11,398 nt of DNA from Eubacteriales bacterium. GTDB lineage: Bacteria > Bacillota_A > Clostridia > Lachnospirales > Lachnospiraceae. The notes below the pieces were generated by a model. It did no database searches. It saw only the letters and a program-made list of their open reading frames with translations, and was not told where the DNA came from. Below, one piece after another: positions 1-6,410 of the stretch. The stretch's first letter is position 1. Every line of letters begins with the position of its first letter. The position numbers and the translations under genes were made by a program. Location of the stretch: assembly GCA_030527765.1 (NCBI GenBank), contig JAUNAE010000093.1, forward strand, positions 1 through 11,398, written 5' to 3'.

Positions 1-141
1 AATAACCTGAATCAGTATGCAAAGCGTGCCAATGAGACCGGCAGTATTTATGCGGAAGATATTAGGGATTTGCAGTTTCGACTGGATGAAATATGGGAAA
101 AACAGTCGGAGCTTCTGATCAAACTGTCCCATATAAAATAA
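1..141 (+). CDS. MobC-like relaxosome accessory protein, C-terminal fragment
   Basis: Reading frame 1 is open from the first base of the window to a TAA at 139-141, giving 46 residues of a C-terminus; the start is off the left edge. The visible part begins NNLNQYAKRANETGSIY and continues as a charged helical tail rich in Leu, Glu and Lys. The 'NLNQ.AKRAN..G' stretch is the familiar C-terminal signature of the MobC family of plasmid and conjugative-element mobilization proteins, which help the relaxase open the origin of transfer. Its position just upstream of a relaxase gene on the same strand fits that role. The family call rests on a short motif plus context; only the tail is present, so the DNA-binding N-terminal part cannot be examined. 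Confidence 0.75.
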   Translation, partial: NNLNQYAKRANETGSIYAEDIRDLQFRLDEIWEKQSELLIKLSHIK

Positions 142-146
142 GAAAA

Positions 147-168
147 GCACAGGGAGAAATCTCTGTGC
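147..168 (+). repeat. Hairpin with GAAA tetraloop after mobC
   Basis: GCACAGGGA (147-155) pairs with TCTCTGTGC (160-168) through nine pairs including one G-T, closed by a GAAA loop. It starts six bases after the mobC stop. No T run follows, so it is unlikely to be an efficient intrinsic terminator; an RNA-stabilizing or processing hairpin between mobC and the next gene is more plausible. The pairing is seen directly; the role is inferred. Confidence 0.5.
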
Positions 169-262
169 GATACATAGAGAAAATCCTTTGTCAACATCGT
201 GGTGGTATTTCTCTGTGTCATTTACAATGAGAGTGAAGAAAAGATATGGGAGGTTCAGATGG

Positions 263-568
263 ATGAAGGTATTAAGATTTCTGTTAAAACTGATTATAAA
301 AGTAGTGATGTTTCCGATTGTACTGGTGGCGATGTTTCTTCACTGGATTGCCAGCATTTTGATCAATCTTTCGGCGTATATCTTATCTCCGGTGATGCTC
401 TTTGTCCTCGGATGTGCCATCTATTCCGTGGTAAAGGCTAACTGGCTGAATGTAGGCTTACTTACAGGCATTGAATTTGGGCTGCTTATCCTGATGTTCG
501 GCGCACAGTGGGTTGAATCTGTGATGGAAGGAATCTGTGACGGACTGGTTGGATTTATGTACTCATAA
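263..568 (+). CDS. CD1845-family small integral membrane protein
   Basis: A 101-residue, very hydrophobic protein with no catalytic motif. The ATG at 263 is chosen over upstream starts in the same frame (188, 227) because a strong GGGAGG lies at 248-253, nine bases before it, and because the protein then opens MKVLRFLLKL, typical of CD1845-type proteins of Clostridia conjugative elements. Three hydrophobic segments can be seen at about residues 9-33, 37-57 and 65-85, so it should sit in the cytoplasmic membrane, with a short basic N-terminus likely inside. It lies between mobC and the relaxase, a position where such proteins occur in Tn1549/CTn-like elements. Its function in transfer is not known to me. 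Family assignment comes from recalled resemblance and context; membrane nature is directly evident. Confidence 0.72.
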   Translation: MKVLRFLLKLIIKVVMFPIVLVAMFLHWIASILINLSAYILSPVMLFVLGCAIYSVVKANWLNVGLLTGIEFGLLILMFGAQWVESVMEGICDGLVGFMYS

Positions 569-597
569 AATAAAGGAAAATGAATATAGCAAGTATG

Positions 598-625
598 GAG
601 TCACCTGTAAAAGGGTGGCTCTTTT
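598..625 (+). terminator. Terminator-like hairpin before the relaxase gene
   Basis: GAGTCACC (598-605) pairs with GGTGGCTC (614-621), eight pairs with one G-T and an eight-base loop, followed by TTTT (622-625). It lies 30 bases after the membrane-protein stop and just ahead of the relaxase ribosome binding site. The stem is short and the T run only four long, so partial termination or attenuation of relaxase transcription is more likely than a full stop, because no separate promoter is visible between it and the relaxase. Confidence 0.5.
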
Positions 626-646
626 ACGTTGCAGGAAGGAGGGGCA

Positions 647-2086
647 ATGGCAGCAACAAGACTCATTGCGCTGCATATTAACAAAGGAAAGACGGTGGCG
701 CAGTGTCTTGCTGACCGTACCGATTATTCTGAGAATGCAGAGAAAACAGAAGATGGAAAATATATCAGCTCCTATGCGTGTGATCCCAAAACCTGTGATG
801 AAGAATTTCTGCTGACCAAGCGGCAGTATGAGCACATCACAGGCAGAACACAGAAGAGGGATGTGATTGCTTATCAGATCCGGCAGTCCTTTAAACCCGG
901 TGAGATTACAGCAGAGGAAGCCAATGCCATTGGGTATGAACTGGCAAGGAGATTCACCAAGGGGAAACATGCCTTTATTGTAGCAACCCATGTGGATAAG
1001 GCTCATATTCATAACCACATTATCTTTAATTCAACAACACTGGACTGTACCAGAAAGTTTCGTGATTTTAAGCTTTCCGGACTTGCGGTTGCAAGGCTTA
1101 GCGATTTAATCTGCCTGGAACACAGCCTATCCATTATTACAAGAAAACCATACGGCGAACGTGTGAAACGAACAGAGTATCCGGAACGGAAATCATTCCG
1201 GGATGAAATCTGTGAGACCATCGATCAGATCATGCTGCAGAAGCCAAAGGACATCCAGGAACTGGTGCGGTATCTGCAGGAAGCAGGATATGAATATAAG
1301 GATGGAAAGCAGCCGGCAGTCAGAGGAAAGAATCAGAAACGTTTTGTCCGGTTCCGCTCTCTGGGAGAAGGATATTCCATTGATGAGCTGAATGCTGTGA
1401 TCGAAGGAGGCCGAGCTCATACACCGAAGTCTAAGAAAAAATCTCGTACAAATGTCGTATCTGGACAGCTGCATCAGAAACCGGAGATGTCTTTCCTGAT
1501 TGATATCCAAGCAAAGATCCAGGCGGGCAAAAGCGGAGGTTATACAAGATGGGCGAAGGTATTTAACCTGAAGCAGATGGCACAGGCGATGCTGTTTATG
1601 GAGGAGCATGGAATCAAAAGTTATGAAGAACTTCATGAAAAAGCAAATATAGTGTCACAACGTCAGGAAGAGCTGTTGGCATCTGTGAAGGCGGATGAAG
1701 ATCGCCTACAGGAGATTGCGGTTTTGAAGATCCACAAGGTTAATTATCTAAAGGCGAAGGATGTGTTCGCAGAGTATAGAGCATCCGGCTACAATCAGGA
1801 TTTCTTTGAATCACACAGAGAGCCTTTGACGCTGCGAAGGGCAGCTAAAGATGCATTTGATGAATACATGAAGGCACATCCGGAGCTAAAAGAACTGCCG
1901 AGAATCAAGGAATTGAGTGCGGAATACTCACAGGTTCTGGAACGGAAGAAAGCAAATTATTTGGAGTATAAAAAACTGAAACGAGAGTCGAAGGATTGGA
2001 TTGTGGCTGATCAAATTGTGCAGATGATACTGGAAGAAGAAAAGAAGGAAAAGGAGCAGATAAGAAAAGATGTTCCCCTCAGATAA
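647..2086 (+). CDS. Relaxase/mobilization nuclease, VirD2-like (MOBP type)
   Basis: A 479-residue relaxase that would nick one strand at the origin of transfer, stay covalently bound to the 5' end through a tyrosine and pilot the strand into the recipient. ATG 647 is preferred to the in-frame 629 start because AAGGAGGGG (about 635-643) sits just upstream of it and the protein then starts MAATRLIALHINKGK, the normal N-terminus of this group. Tyr27 in DRTDYSENAEKT is a candidate nucleophile. The metal-binding triad is clear: H115, then HIHNH at 120-124, followed by the conserved NS and RKFRDF. The C-terminal half (from about 310) is charged and helical, suggesting coiled coils and partner contacts. 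Length is normal for the family and no frameshift is seen. MobC-like and CD1845-like neighbours support a Tn1549-type conjugative element of Clostridia. Confidence 0.93.
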   Translation: MAATRLIALHINKGKTVAQCLADRTDYSENAEKTEDGKYISSYACDPKTCDEEFLLTKRQYEHITGRTQKRDVIAYQIRQSFKPGEITAEEANAIGYELARRFTKGKHAFIVATHVDKAHIHNHIIFNSTTLDCTRKFRDFKLSGLAVARLSDLICLEHSLSIITRKPYGERVKRTEYPERKSFRDEICETIDQIMLQKPKDIQELVRYLQEAGYEYKDGKQPAVRGKNQKRFVRFRSLGEGYSIDELNAVIEGGRAHTPKSKKKSRTNVVSGQLHQKPEMSFLIDIQAKIQAGKSGGYTRWAKVFNLKQMAQAMLFMEEHGIKSYEELHEKANIVSQRQEELLASVKADEDRLQEIAVLKIHKVNYLKAKDVFAEYRASGYNQDFFESHREPLTLRRAAKDAFDEYMKAHPELKELPRIKELSAEYSQVLERKKANYLEYKKLKRESKDWIVADQIVQMILEEEKKEKEQIRKDVPLR

Positions 2087-2097
2087 ATATAATGCAG

Positions 2098-2138
2098 GGC
2101 AAATGTCCGGCACAGATACGGAGTTTGCCATAATATTT
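2098..2138 (+). terminator. Possible weak terminator after the relaxase
   Basis: GGCAAA (2098-2103) pairs with TTTGCC (2124-2129), and inside it TCCG (2106-2109) pairs with CGGA (2119-2122), with a small internal loop. The bases after it (ATAATATTT) hold only a broken T run, so termination strength is uncertain. It sits 11 bases after the relaxase stop and before the promoter of the next operon, where a terminator would be expected. Confidence 0.35.
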
Positions 2139-2151
2139 CCACCATTTGCGC

Positions 2152-2180
2152 TTGACATATCCGTCAGTGCCTGATATATT
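2152..2180 (+). promoter_or_regulatory. Sigma-A-type promoter of the Rrf2-MATE operon
   Basis: A perfect -35 TTGACA (2152-2157), a 17-base spacer and a -10 TATATT (2175-2180) match the housekeeping consensus closely. Transcription should start near 2187-2190, inside the inverted repeat that follows, 26-30 bases before the Rrf2 start codon. It marks the beginning of an independently controlled cargo operon. Confidence 0.85.
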
Positions 2181-2204
2181 GTTGTAGTGCGATAAACTAC
2201 AACA
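2180..2204 (+). promoter_or_regulatory. Probable operator: 9-7-9 inverted repeat
   Basis: TGTTGTAGT (2180-2188) and ACTACAACA (2196-2204) are exact reverse complements separated by GCGATAA. The repeat begins at the last base of the -10 box and covers the expected transcription start, so a bound dimer would block RNA polymerase. The first gene downstream encodes an Rrf2-type dimeric repressor, so autorepression through this site is the simplest reading. The repeat is directly seen; the protein-site link is inferred. Confidence 0.75.
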
Positions 2205-2215
2205 TGGAGGTTAAC

Positions 2216-2662
2216 ATGCAATTTTCAAGCAGAGTGATGCTTGCATCGCATATCCTTTTGTATCTTGCGGAGTATGAGCAGGAAGAGAAGGTCACTTCCG
2301 TAGTTCTTGCGGATACGACGGGCGCGAATTCCGTCAATATTCGTAAAATACTTGCAAAGCTGAAGTCGGCAGGTCTGGTAGAGGTCAAAGCGGGCATTGG
2401 CGGTGCATATCTGGGAAAGAAAGCATGTGACATAACGCTGAAAGATATATACGATGCAGTCGAGGATAAAGAGGCATTGTTTCCGATGCATGAGCATCCA
2501 AACATCCAGTGTCCGGTAGGTGCATCCATTCAAACCGTCATGGAGTCACGTGTGGACTTACTGGAAAGACAATTATACGAGAGCATGTCAAAGATGAAAT
2601 TATCGGATATGTATATCGACATGAAACAAGAGATAGAAAGGATTTCGAAAGCGAAGTCATAA
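2216..2662 (+). CDS. Rrf2-family transcriptional repressor, YwnA-like
   Basis: A 148-residue winged-helix regulator. The start is ATG 2216, five bases after GGAGG (2206-2210); the in-frame ATG at 2204 would overlap that ribosome binding site. The N-terminal MQFSSRVMLASHILLYLA helix, the recognition region near residues 36-54 (GANSVNIRKILAKLKSAGL) and the glycine-rich wing KAGIGGAYLGK are typical of Rrf2 proteins. The C-terminal half resembles YwnA-type members, with HPNIQCPVGASIQ followed by a long dimerization helix. It lacks the three-cysteine cluster of iron-sulfur members such as IscR, having only two scattered Cys, so it more likely senses a small molecule or thiol state. It heads the operon, sits behind an operator-like palindrome and is followed by a MATE pump, so it probably controls itself and the pump. 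The inducer is unknown. Confidence 0.9.
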   Translation: MQFSSRVMLASHILLYLAEYEQEEKVTSVVLADTTGANSVNIRKILAKLKSAGLVEVKAGIGGAYLGKKACDITLKDIYDAVEDKEALFPMHEHPNIQCPVGASIQTVMESRVDLLERQLYESMSKMKLSDMYIDMKQEIERISKAKS

Positions 2663-2694
2663 ATCATCGGAGGTACCGATTCAAGAGAAATCAA

Positions 2695-2747
2695 GGGCCG
2701 GAAAAGATGCGGGTTGAGATACCTGACACCTTTTCCGGCTCTTTTGT
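2695..2747 (+). terminator. Attenuator-type terminator between rrf2 and the MATE gene
   Basis: GGGCCGGAAAAG (2695-2706) pairs with CTTTTCCGGCTC (2730-2741), twelve pairs with one G-T, around a 23-base loop, followed by TTTTGTGTT. No promoter consensus is visible between it and the MATE start at 2768, so pump expression probably depends on read-through, which would make this an attenuator limiting the ratio of pump to regulator. A small ATCGG/CCGAT stem-loop (2667-2681) lies just upstream. Confidence 0.7.
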
Positions 2748-2767
2748 GTTGTGGTGATGGAGGGATT

Positions 2768-4102
2768 ATGGATTTTTTAAACGGAAAGATAAAAGCACTA
2801 TACTTTAAGTACTTAGCAGCTGCGTTTGGAAGTGCACTGATCTCATCGATTTACGGTGCGGTTGATATGGCAATGGTGGGACAATATCAGGGACCGGACG
2901 GCACGGCAGCGCTGGCAGTGGTTGCACCGATCTGGAATGTCATTTACAGTTTAGGTCTTCTCATGGGAATCGGAGGCTCTGTCATATTTTCCACCTGGAG
3001 AGGACAGGGCGAACATAATGTAAGAAAATCAAATGAAATATTTACAGTATCCCTGATCGGAAGCATTGTGCTTGGCTTGATCAGTTGGCTTGCCATTCTG
3101 GTATGGGACACACCGGTACTTTCTTTTTTTGGAGCTGATGAAACACTGATGGCTCTCGCGAAGGAGTATTTATTCCCGATTAAGTTTGTGTTCCCGATTT
3201 TCTTATTCAATCAGTTCTTTGCGGCATACTTACGAAATGATAGTGATCCGGGGCTTGCAACAAAGGCAGTACTGACAGGCGGCGTATTTAATATTTTCGG
3301 AGATTATTTCTTTGTGTTCACTCTGAATATGGGAATCAAAGGTGCCGGACTTGCAACTGCACTTGGCGCGGTCATATCCTTTGTTATGATGATGAGTCAC
3401 TTTGCAGGTGCAAAAAATACGATACATCTGGTGCGGCCGACAGAGCTTTTTGCAAAATTGCATCGAATTACAGTGACAGGCTTTGCGACATTCTTCATTG
3501 ATGTTGCTATGGGTGTTGTCACCATCCTCTTTAACAGACAGATCCTCAAATATCTGGGGACGGATGCGCTTGCTGTATATGGAATCATCATCAATATCAG
3601 CACCTTTGTGCAGGCGTGTGCATATAGCATCGGACAGGCAGCACAGCCGATCATCTCTGTCAATTTCGGAGCTCATAAAGGGAAAAGAATTGTGGAAGTC
3701 TTAAAGTATGCAGTGCTGACAGCAATCGCCTTTGGCATTTTGTGGACAGCTCTTGCACTTTTGATTCCGAACGTATTCGTCTATATCTTTATGACACCGA
3801 CAGAGACGGTACTGAAGATTGCACCGGCGATTATCAGAGGCTATGGCATATCCTTCCTGATTTTGCCGATGAATATTTTATCGACCTATTATTTTCAGTC
3901 GATCTCAAAGCCCCATGCATCCTTTATTGTCTCAGTGGCAAGAGGCGCCATCATCAGCGGATTACTCATTATGACCTTGCCAATGATTCTTCCGCAGGCC
4001 ATCTGGTATGCAATGCCGATTACGGAGCTGGCCGTATTAATCTATGTTGTTCTGGCGACAGGCAAATATACAAAAGAGATACAAGCGTGGGAAAATACAT
4101 AA
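2768..4102 (+). CDS. MATE-family multidrug efflux transporter
   Basis: A 444-residue polytopic membrane protein of normal MATE length with about twelve hydrophobic segments, expected to export drugs or metabolites in exchange for Na+ or H+. ATG 2768 follows GGAGGG (2759-2764); an in-frame ATG at 2714 is rejected because it would start inside the terminator stem-loop and add a non-family leader. Supporting features include YGAVDMAMVGQ near residues 29-39 (the N-half conserved Asp region), AYLRNDSDPGLATKAV near 150-165, GIKGAGLATAL near 188-198 and GQAAQPIISVNFGAHKG near 290-306, all in the positions seen in MepA/NorM-like proteins. It follows an Rrf2 repressor, so it is likely inducible. Four small enzyme-like genes follow at short spacing, suggesting a joint tolerance or modification function. 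The substrate cannot be deduced. Confidence 0.93.
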   Translation: MDFLNGKIKALYFKYLAAAFGSALISSIYGAVDMAMVGQYQGPDGTAALAVVAPIWNVIYSLGLLMGIGGSVIFSTWRGQGEHNVRKSNEIFTVSLIGSIVLGLISWLAILVWDTPVLSFFGADETLMALAKEYLFPIKFVFPIFLFNQFFAAYLRNDSDPGLATKAVLTGGVFNIFGDYFFVFTLNMGIKGAGLATALGAVISFVMMMSHFAGAKNTIHLVRPTELFAKLHRITVTGFATFFIDVAMGVVTILFNRQILKYLGTDALAVYGIIINISTFVQACAYSIGQAAQPIISVNFGAHKGKRIVEVLKYAVLTAIAFGILWTALALLIPNVFVYIFMTPTETVLKIAPAIIRGYGISFLILPMNILSTYYFQSISKPHASFIVSVARGAIISGLLIMTLPMILPQAIWYAMPITELAVLIYVVLATGKYTKEIQAWENT

Positions 4103-4121
4103 TAGCAGGAGGTAGGATAAC

Positions 4122-4619
4122 GTGAACTTGCAGCTTAGGAAACTTGATAAAACAAGAGAGAACACATTCATTAGGGATATGCAGTACGCCTTTCAGGTAG
4201 GTGCAGAGTCAGAAGGAGATCATTTTGAGGAGGCACTTCCAGAGGATCATGTCAGAGAAGCTTTGGAGAAAGAGCAATCGATAGCCTACATGGTTATGAA
4301 GGATGATGATATGGTGGGAGGCGTAATACTTGATTTTGATCCAGACCCGTCAATTGGATATCTGGAATTTATCTATGTGAAGGTTGGCATGGAAGGAAAA
4401 GGTCTGGGAAAAGAAATATGGCGGATTATAGAGCTTAAGCATCCGGAAATCAAAAAATGGGAGACATTCACCCCGTATTCCTGGAAACGTAACATCCATT
4501 TTTACATCAACGTATGTGGATTCCAAGTGGTAGAGTTCTTCAATGACCATCATACAGAGAATGACCCGGAACATGAGGGAGAAGAATACTTCCGCTTTGA
4601 GAAATATATAAGAAACTAA
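4122..4619 (+). CDS. GNAT-family N-acetyltransferase
   Basis: A 165-residue protein starting with GTG 4122, eight bases after AGGAGGT (4107-4113) and 19 bases after the MATE stop. The GNAT fold is indicated by the beta-4/alpha-3 motif A: LEFIYVKVGMEGKGLGKEI around residues 81-99, where GMEGKGLG (89-96) is the acetyl-CoA pyrophosphate-binding loop, and by a C-terminal NIHFYINVCGFQVVEFF segment typical of motif B. It should transfer an acetyl group from acetyl-CoA to an amine on a small molecule or protein N-terminus. The C-terminal tail is acidic and His-rich (DHHTENDPEHEGEEY). It is translated within the MATE-led operon. The acceptor substrate is unknown; an antibiotic-modifying role would be a guess. 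Confidence 0.87.
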   Translation: MNLQLRKLDKTRENTFIRDMQYAFQVGAESEGDHFEEALPEDHVREALEKEQSIAYMVMKDDDMVGGVILDFDPDPSIGYLEFIYVKVGMEGKGLGKEIWRIIELKHPEIKKWETFTPYSWKRNIHFYINVCGFQVVEFFNDHHTENDPEHEGEEYFRFEKYIRN

Positions 4620-4646
4620 GTCAAACAAAGAAAAGGAGCTAAGACT

Positions 4647-4985
4647 ATGACAATTTTTGAGAAGATTAATGGAAGAAAACTGGATGTGGACTATGAGACA
4701 GGGTTTCATTTTCATATGACATATCTGTCTGAGACTGAACTGAAATGGGAGGCTCAGCATGAAGTAGAGCCGGGAGAAGCACCAGAAGGTGTGGAACCAT
4801 ATTCTTTCTATGAGATTGCGGATGGAATTTATAATATTAACTGGATTGAAGAAGAAGGGATGACAGCATCACAGATTTTAGATTTTAATACGAACAAAGT
4901 CTATGCCTTCTTAACATGGGAAGACGGTGAAAAACGTGGCGGCAGAGATCAGCTTCTTCAAAAAGGAACTTTTCGATTTTTATAA
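4647..4985 (+). CDS. MoaF-like calycin-type small protein
   Basis: A 112-residue protein with AGGAG (4634-4638) eight bases before ATG 4647. The sequence alternates short beta-type segments and ends DFNTNKVYAFLTWEDGEKRGGRDQLLQKGTFRFL. The NFxTxKVY.FLTW and C-terminal GTFR patterns recall the MoaF-like or phenolic-acid-decarboxylase-like calycin barrels, small lipocalin-type proteins that bind hydrophobic ligands. No signal peptide, membrane segment or cysteine is present, so it should be cytoplasmic. The family call is by recalled resemblance and only moderately secure; I would not claim an enzymatic activity. It sits between two acetyltransferase genes in the same operon, so a ligand shared with them or with the pump is possible. 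Confidence 0.6.
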   Translation: MTIFEKINGRKLDVDYETGFHFHMTYLSETELKWEAQHEVEPGEAPEGVEPYSFYEIADGIYNINWIEEEGMTASQILDFNTNKVYAFLTWEDGEKRGGRDQLLQKGTFRFL

Positions 4986-5003
4986 CAGATGAGGTTAAGT
5001 GAT

Positions 5004-5555
5004 ATGAATCATACAGGTACAATTGAGATAAAAACAGAGCGTCTTGTACTTAGAAGATTTACACTTGATGATGTGGAGTGCATATATAAGAATTATGGAT
5101 CTGATCCATTGGTAAATCAGTACATAAGCTTTGCTCCATGTGCAGAACTGGAATCGGCGAAAGGATTTATTGGTATGCACATCGGGCAGTATGAAAAAAA
5201 TCCTGCCTTCTATGGCTGGGCAGTCACATTAGAGGATGAAGTGATCGGTTCGATTGGATTGTTCAATGTGGATGAGGATGCAGATCAGGCAGAGCTTGGA
5301 TACAGCTTAGGAAGCAAATGGTGGAAGAAAGGTTACGCGACAGAGGCAGCGAAGGAAGTAATCAAGCACGCATTTGAATGCGTAGGATTTCACCGGATCT
5401 ATGCATCGCATCATGTAGAAAATCATGCCTCTGGGAAGGTACTTGAAAAGATTGGGATGCAGTATGAAGGCACAATGCGCGATGGGCAGAAGAACACTGA
5501 CGGAACATATTCGGATTTAAAGTTATATGCGATATTACAGCAGGATAGGAGATAA
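5004..5555 (+). CDS. GNAT acetyltransferase, RimJ/RimL-like
   Basis: A 183-residue protein of the Acetyltransf_3 (RimJ/RimL) type. ATG 5004 is preferred to the in-frame ATG 4989 because TGAGGT (4990-4995), eight bases before 5004, can act as ribosome binding site and would lie inside the longer version. Family features: the opening KTERLVLRRFTLDD (10-23), VIGSIGLFNVD near 80-90, AELGYSLGSKWWKKGYATEA (96-115) with the acetyl-CoA loop at 108-113, and a C-terminal motif NHASGKVLEKIGM near 139-151. Such proteins acetylate N-terminal amines of ribosomal proteins or amino groups of small molecules, including some antibiotics. It starts 18 bases after the MoaF-like gene and ends seven bases before the next gene. 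Substrate is unknown. Confidence 0.9.
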   Translation: MNHTGTIEIKTERLVLRRFTLDDVECIYKNYGSDPLVNQYISFAPCAELESAKGFIGMHIGQYEKNPAFYGWAVTLEDEVIGSIGLFNVDEDADQAELGYSLGSKWWKKGYATEAAKEVIKHAFECVGFHRIYASHHVENHASGKVLEKIGMQYEGTMRDGQKNTDGTYSDLKLYAILQQDRR

Positions 5556-5562
5556 GATAGGA

Positions 5563-6006
5563 ATGAATAAAGATAATCGAACAGCACCAGAAAAAATCAA
5601 TGATTGGTTGAATGAGTGTGTGGAGCAGTCCGGAACATTCTTCCTGACCACAGTCGATAATAATAAACCAAAATCAAGACCAATCAGCTTTCATATGTTA
5701 AAGGACGGAATCAACTACTTTGGGGTTGGTGAGATGAAAGAGGTTTATTGCCAGATGCAGGAAAATCCATACGTGGAAATTACAGGACTCATGGGAAAAG
5801 GAGCACAATTCATCCGTTATTATGGTAAGGCAGTGTTTGCTGAAGGCAGTGCACTTGCGCAAGAGGCACTGGAGCAACCGGGTTATCCAGTGATGAAAAA
5901 GGTTTATGCGGAAGGAACAGGCAATGTATTTGGAGTGTTCCATCTGGAAGAGGCCGTGTGCGAACGCAGGGCGATGATGTCTGTGATTGAGACTCTGCAT
6001 GTGTAA
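5563..6006 (+). CDS. Pyridoxamine 5'-phosphate oxidase-fold family protein
   Basis: A 147-residue protein with a split-barrel flavin-binding fold. ATG 5563 is chosen because GGAG (5548-5551) precedes it and the longer start at 5527 would overlap the upstream gene and add a non-family leader. N-terminal features are a helix (EKINDWLNECVEQ), the strand FFLTTVDNNKPKSRPISF, then INYFGVGEMKEVYCQMQENPYVEITG, the usual order in small clostridial PPOX-like proteins that bind FMN or F420-like cofactors. This group includes nitroimidazole-reductase-like (Nim) relatives, but no specific substrate can be assigned. It is the last gene of the cargo operon and is followed by a strong terminator. With the acetyltransferases and pump it suggests a detoxification cassette; that is inference. 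Confidence 0.85.
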   Translation: MNKDNRTAPEKINDWLNECVEQSGTFFLTTVDNNKPKSRPISFHMLKDGINYFGVGEMKEVYCQMQENPYVEITGLMGKGAQFIRYYGKAVFAEGSALAQEALEQPGYPVMKKVYAEGTGNVFGVFHLEEAVCERRAMMSVIETLHV

Positions 6007-6030
6007 AATCGAATAGGAGATCGATAGAAA

Positions 6031-6066
6031 GGGCTAAATGGCAGAGTCTGCTGTTTGGCTCTTTTT
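6031..6066 (+). terminator. Strong intrinsic terminator closing the cargo operon
   Basis: GGGCTAAATGGCAG (6031-6044) pairs with CTGCTGTTTGGCTC (6048-6061), fourteen pairs including several G-T, around a three-base AGT loop, followed directly by TTTTT (6062-6066). It begins 25 bases after the last cargo gene and precedes the promoter of the next unit. Confidence 0.88.
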
Positions 6067-6111
6067 GCATATCTTGCATTAGACATATGAAAAGGGATAG
6101 GAGACATGCGA

Positions 6112-6140
6112 TTGAAAGAACACAGAAATTGAGATATAAT
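6112..6140 (+). promoter_or_regulatory. Sigma-A-type promoter of the helicase unit
   Basis: TTGAAA (6112-6117), a 17-base spacer and a perfect TATAAT (6135-6140) form a near-consensus promoter 37 bases upstream of the HTH start codon. It lies between the cargo terminator and the HTH gene, so this unit is transcribed independently of the cargo. Confidence 0.83.
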
Positions 6141-6176
6141 AAATTATCTTAATTGTGCAATAAAAGAGGGACTGTC

Positions 6177-6389
6177 ATGCTCAAAAATAACATAGAAATC
6201 GATGTGAAAGTAAAGTGTATGGAGAACGAAATCACACAGGCGCAGCTTGCAGATCAGATCCATACAACGAAGCCTTATGTGAATCGTATCATCAAGAAAA
6301 AGGAAGGCATTCTGAATCCTACCTTTGTGAAGATGCTGGAAGAACTTGGATATGATATTGAGCTTACCTACATAAAGAGAGAAGAATAA
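6177..6389 (+). CDS. Small XRE-like helix-turn-helix protein
   Basis: A 70-residue protein, little more than one DNA-binding domain. ATG 6177 follows AGAGGG (6165-6170) by six bases; an in-frame TTG at 6153 lacks a ribosome binding site. The HTH core is ITQAQLADQIHTTKPYVNRI near residues 20-39, with scaffold helix, turn and recognition helix as in Cro/XRE proteins, followed by a C-terminal helix and strand (PTFVKMLEELGYDIELTYI) common to small regulators of clostridial mobile elements. It is the first gene after the TTGAAA/TATAAT promoter and lies 21 bases before the helicase, so it may regulate this unit. No inverted repeat as clear as the one before rrf2 is seen at the promoter, so autoregulation is not shown. 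Confidence 0.85.
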   Translation: MLKNNIEIDVKVKCMENEITQAQLADQIHTTKPYVNRIIKKKEGILNPTFVKMLEELGYDIELTYIKREE

Positions 6390-6410
6390 CAGGAAGGCAG
6401 GTGAACAGCT

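Noticed and set aside
563..1018. 151-codon open frame on the minus strand
   Set aside because: It covers the antisense of the relaxase N-terminus and catalytic region; no family features and no upstream signals.
2075..2093. TATAAT at 2088-2093 as a promoter -10 box
   Set aside because: There is no acceptable -35 box 16-18 bases upstream, and a much better promoter lies at 2152-2180.
3742..4125. 127-codon open frame on the plus strand
   Set aside because: It is a shifted frame inside the MATE gene; its translation has no domain and no ribosome binding site.
5563..6006. Specific naming as a NimA-type nitroimidazole resistance gene
   Set aside because: Only the general PPOX fold is supported; nothing seen distinguishes a nitroimidazole reductase.
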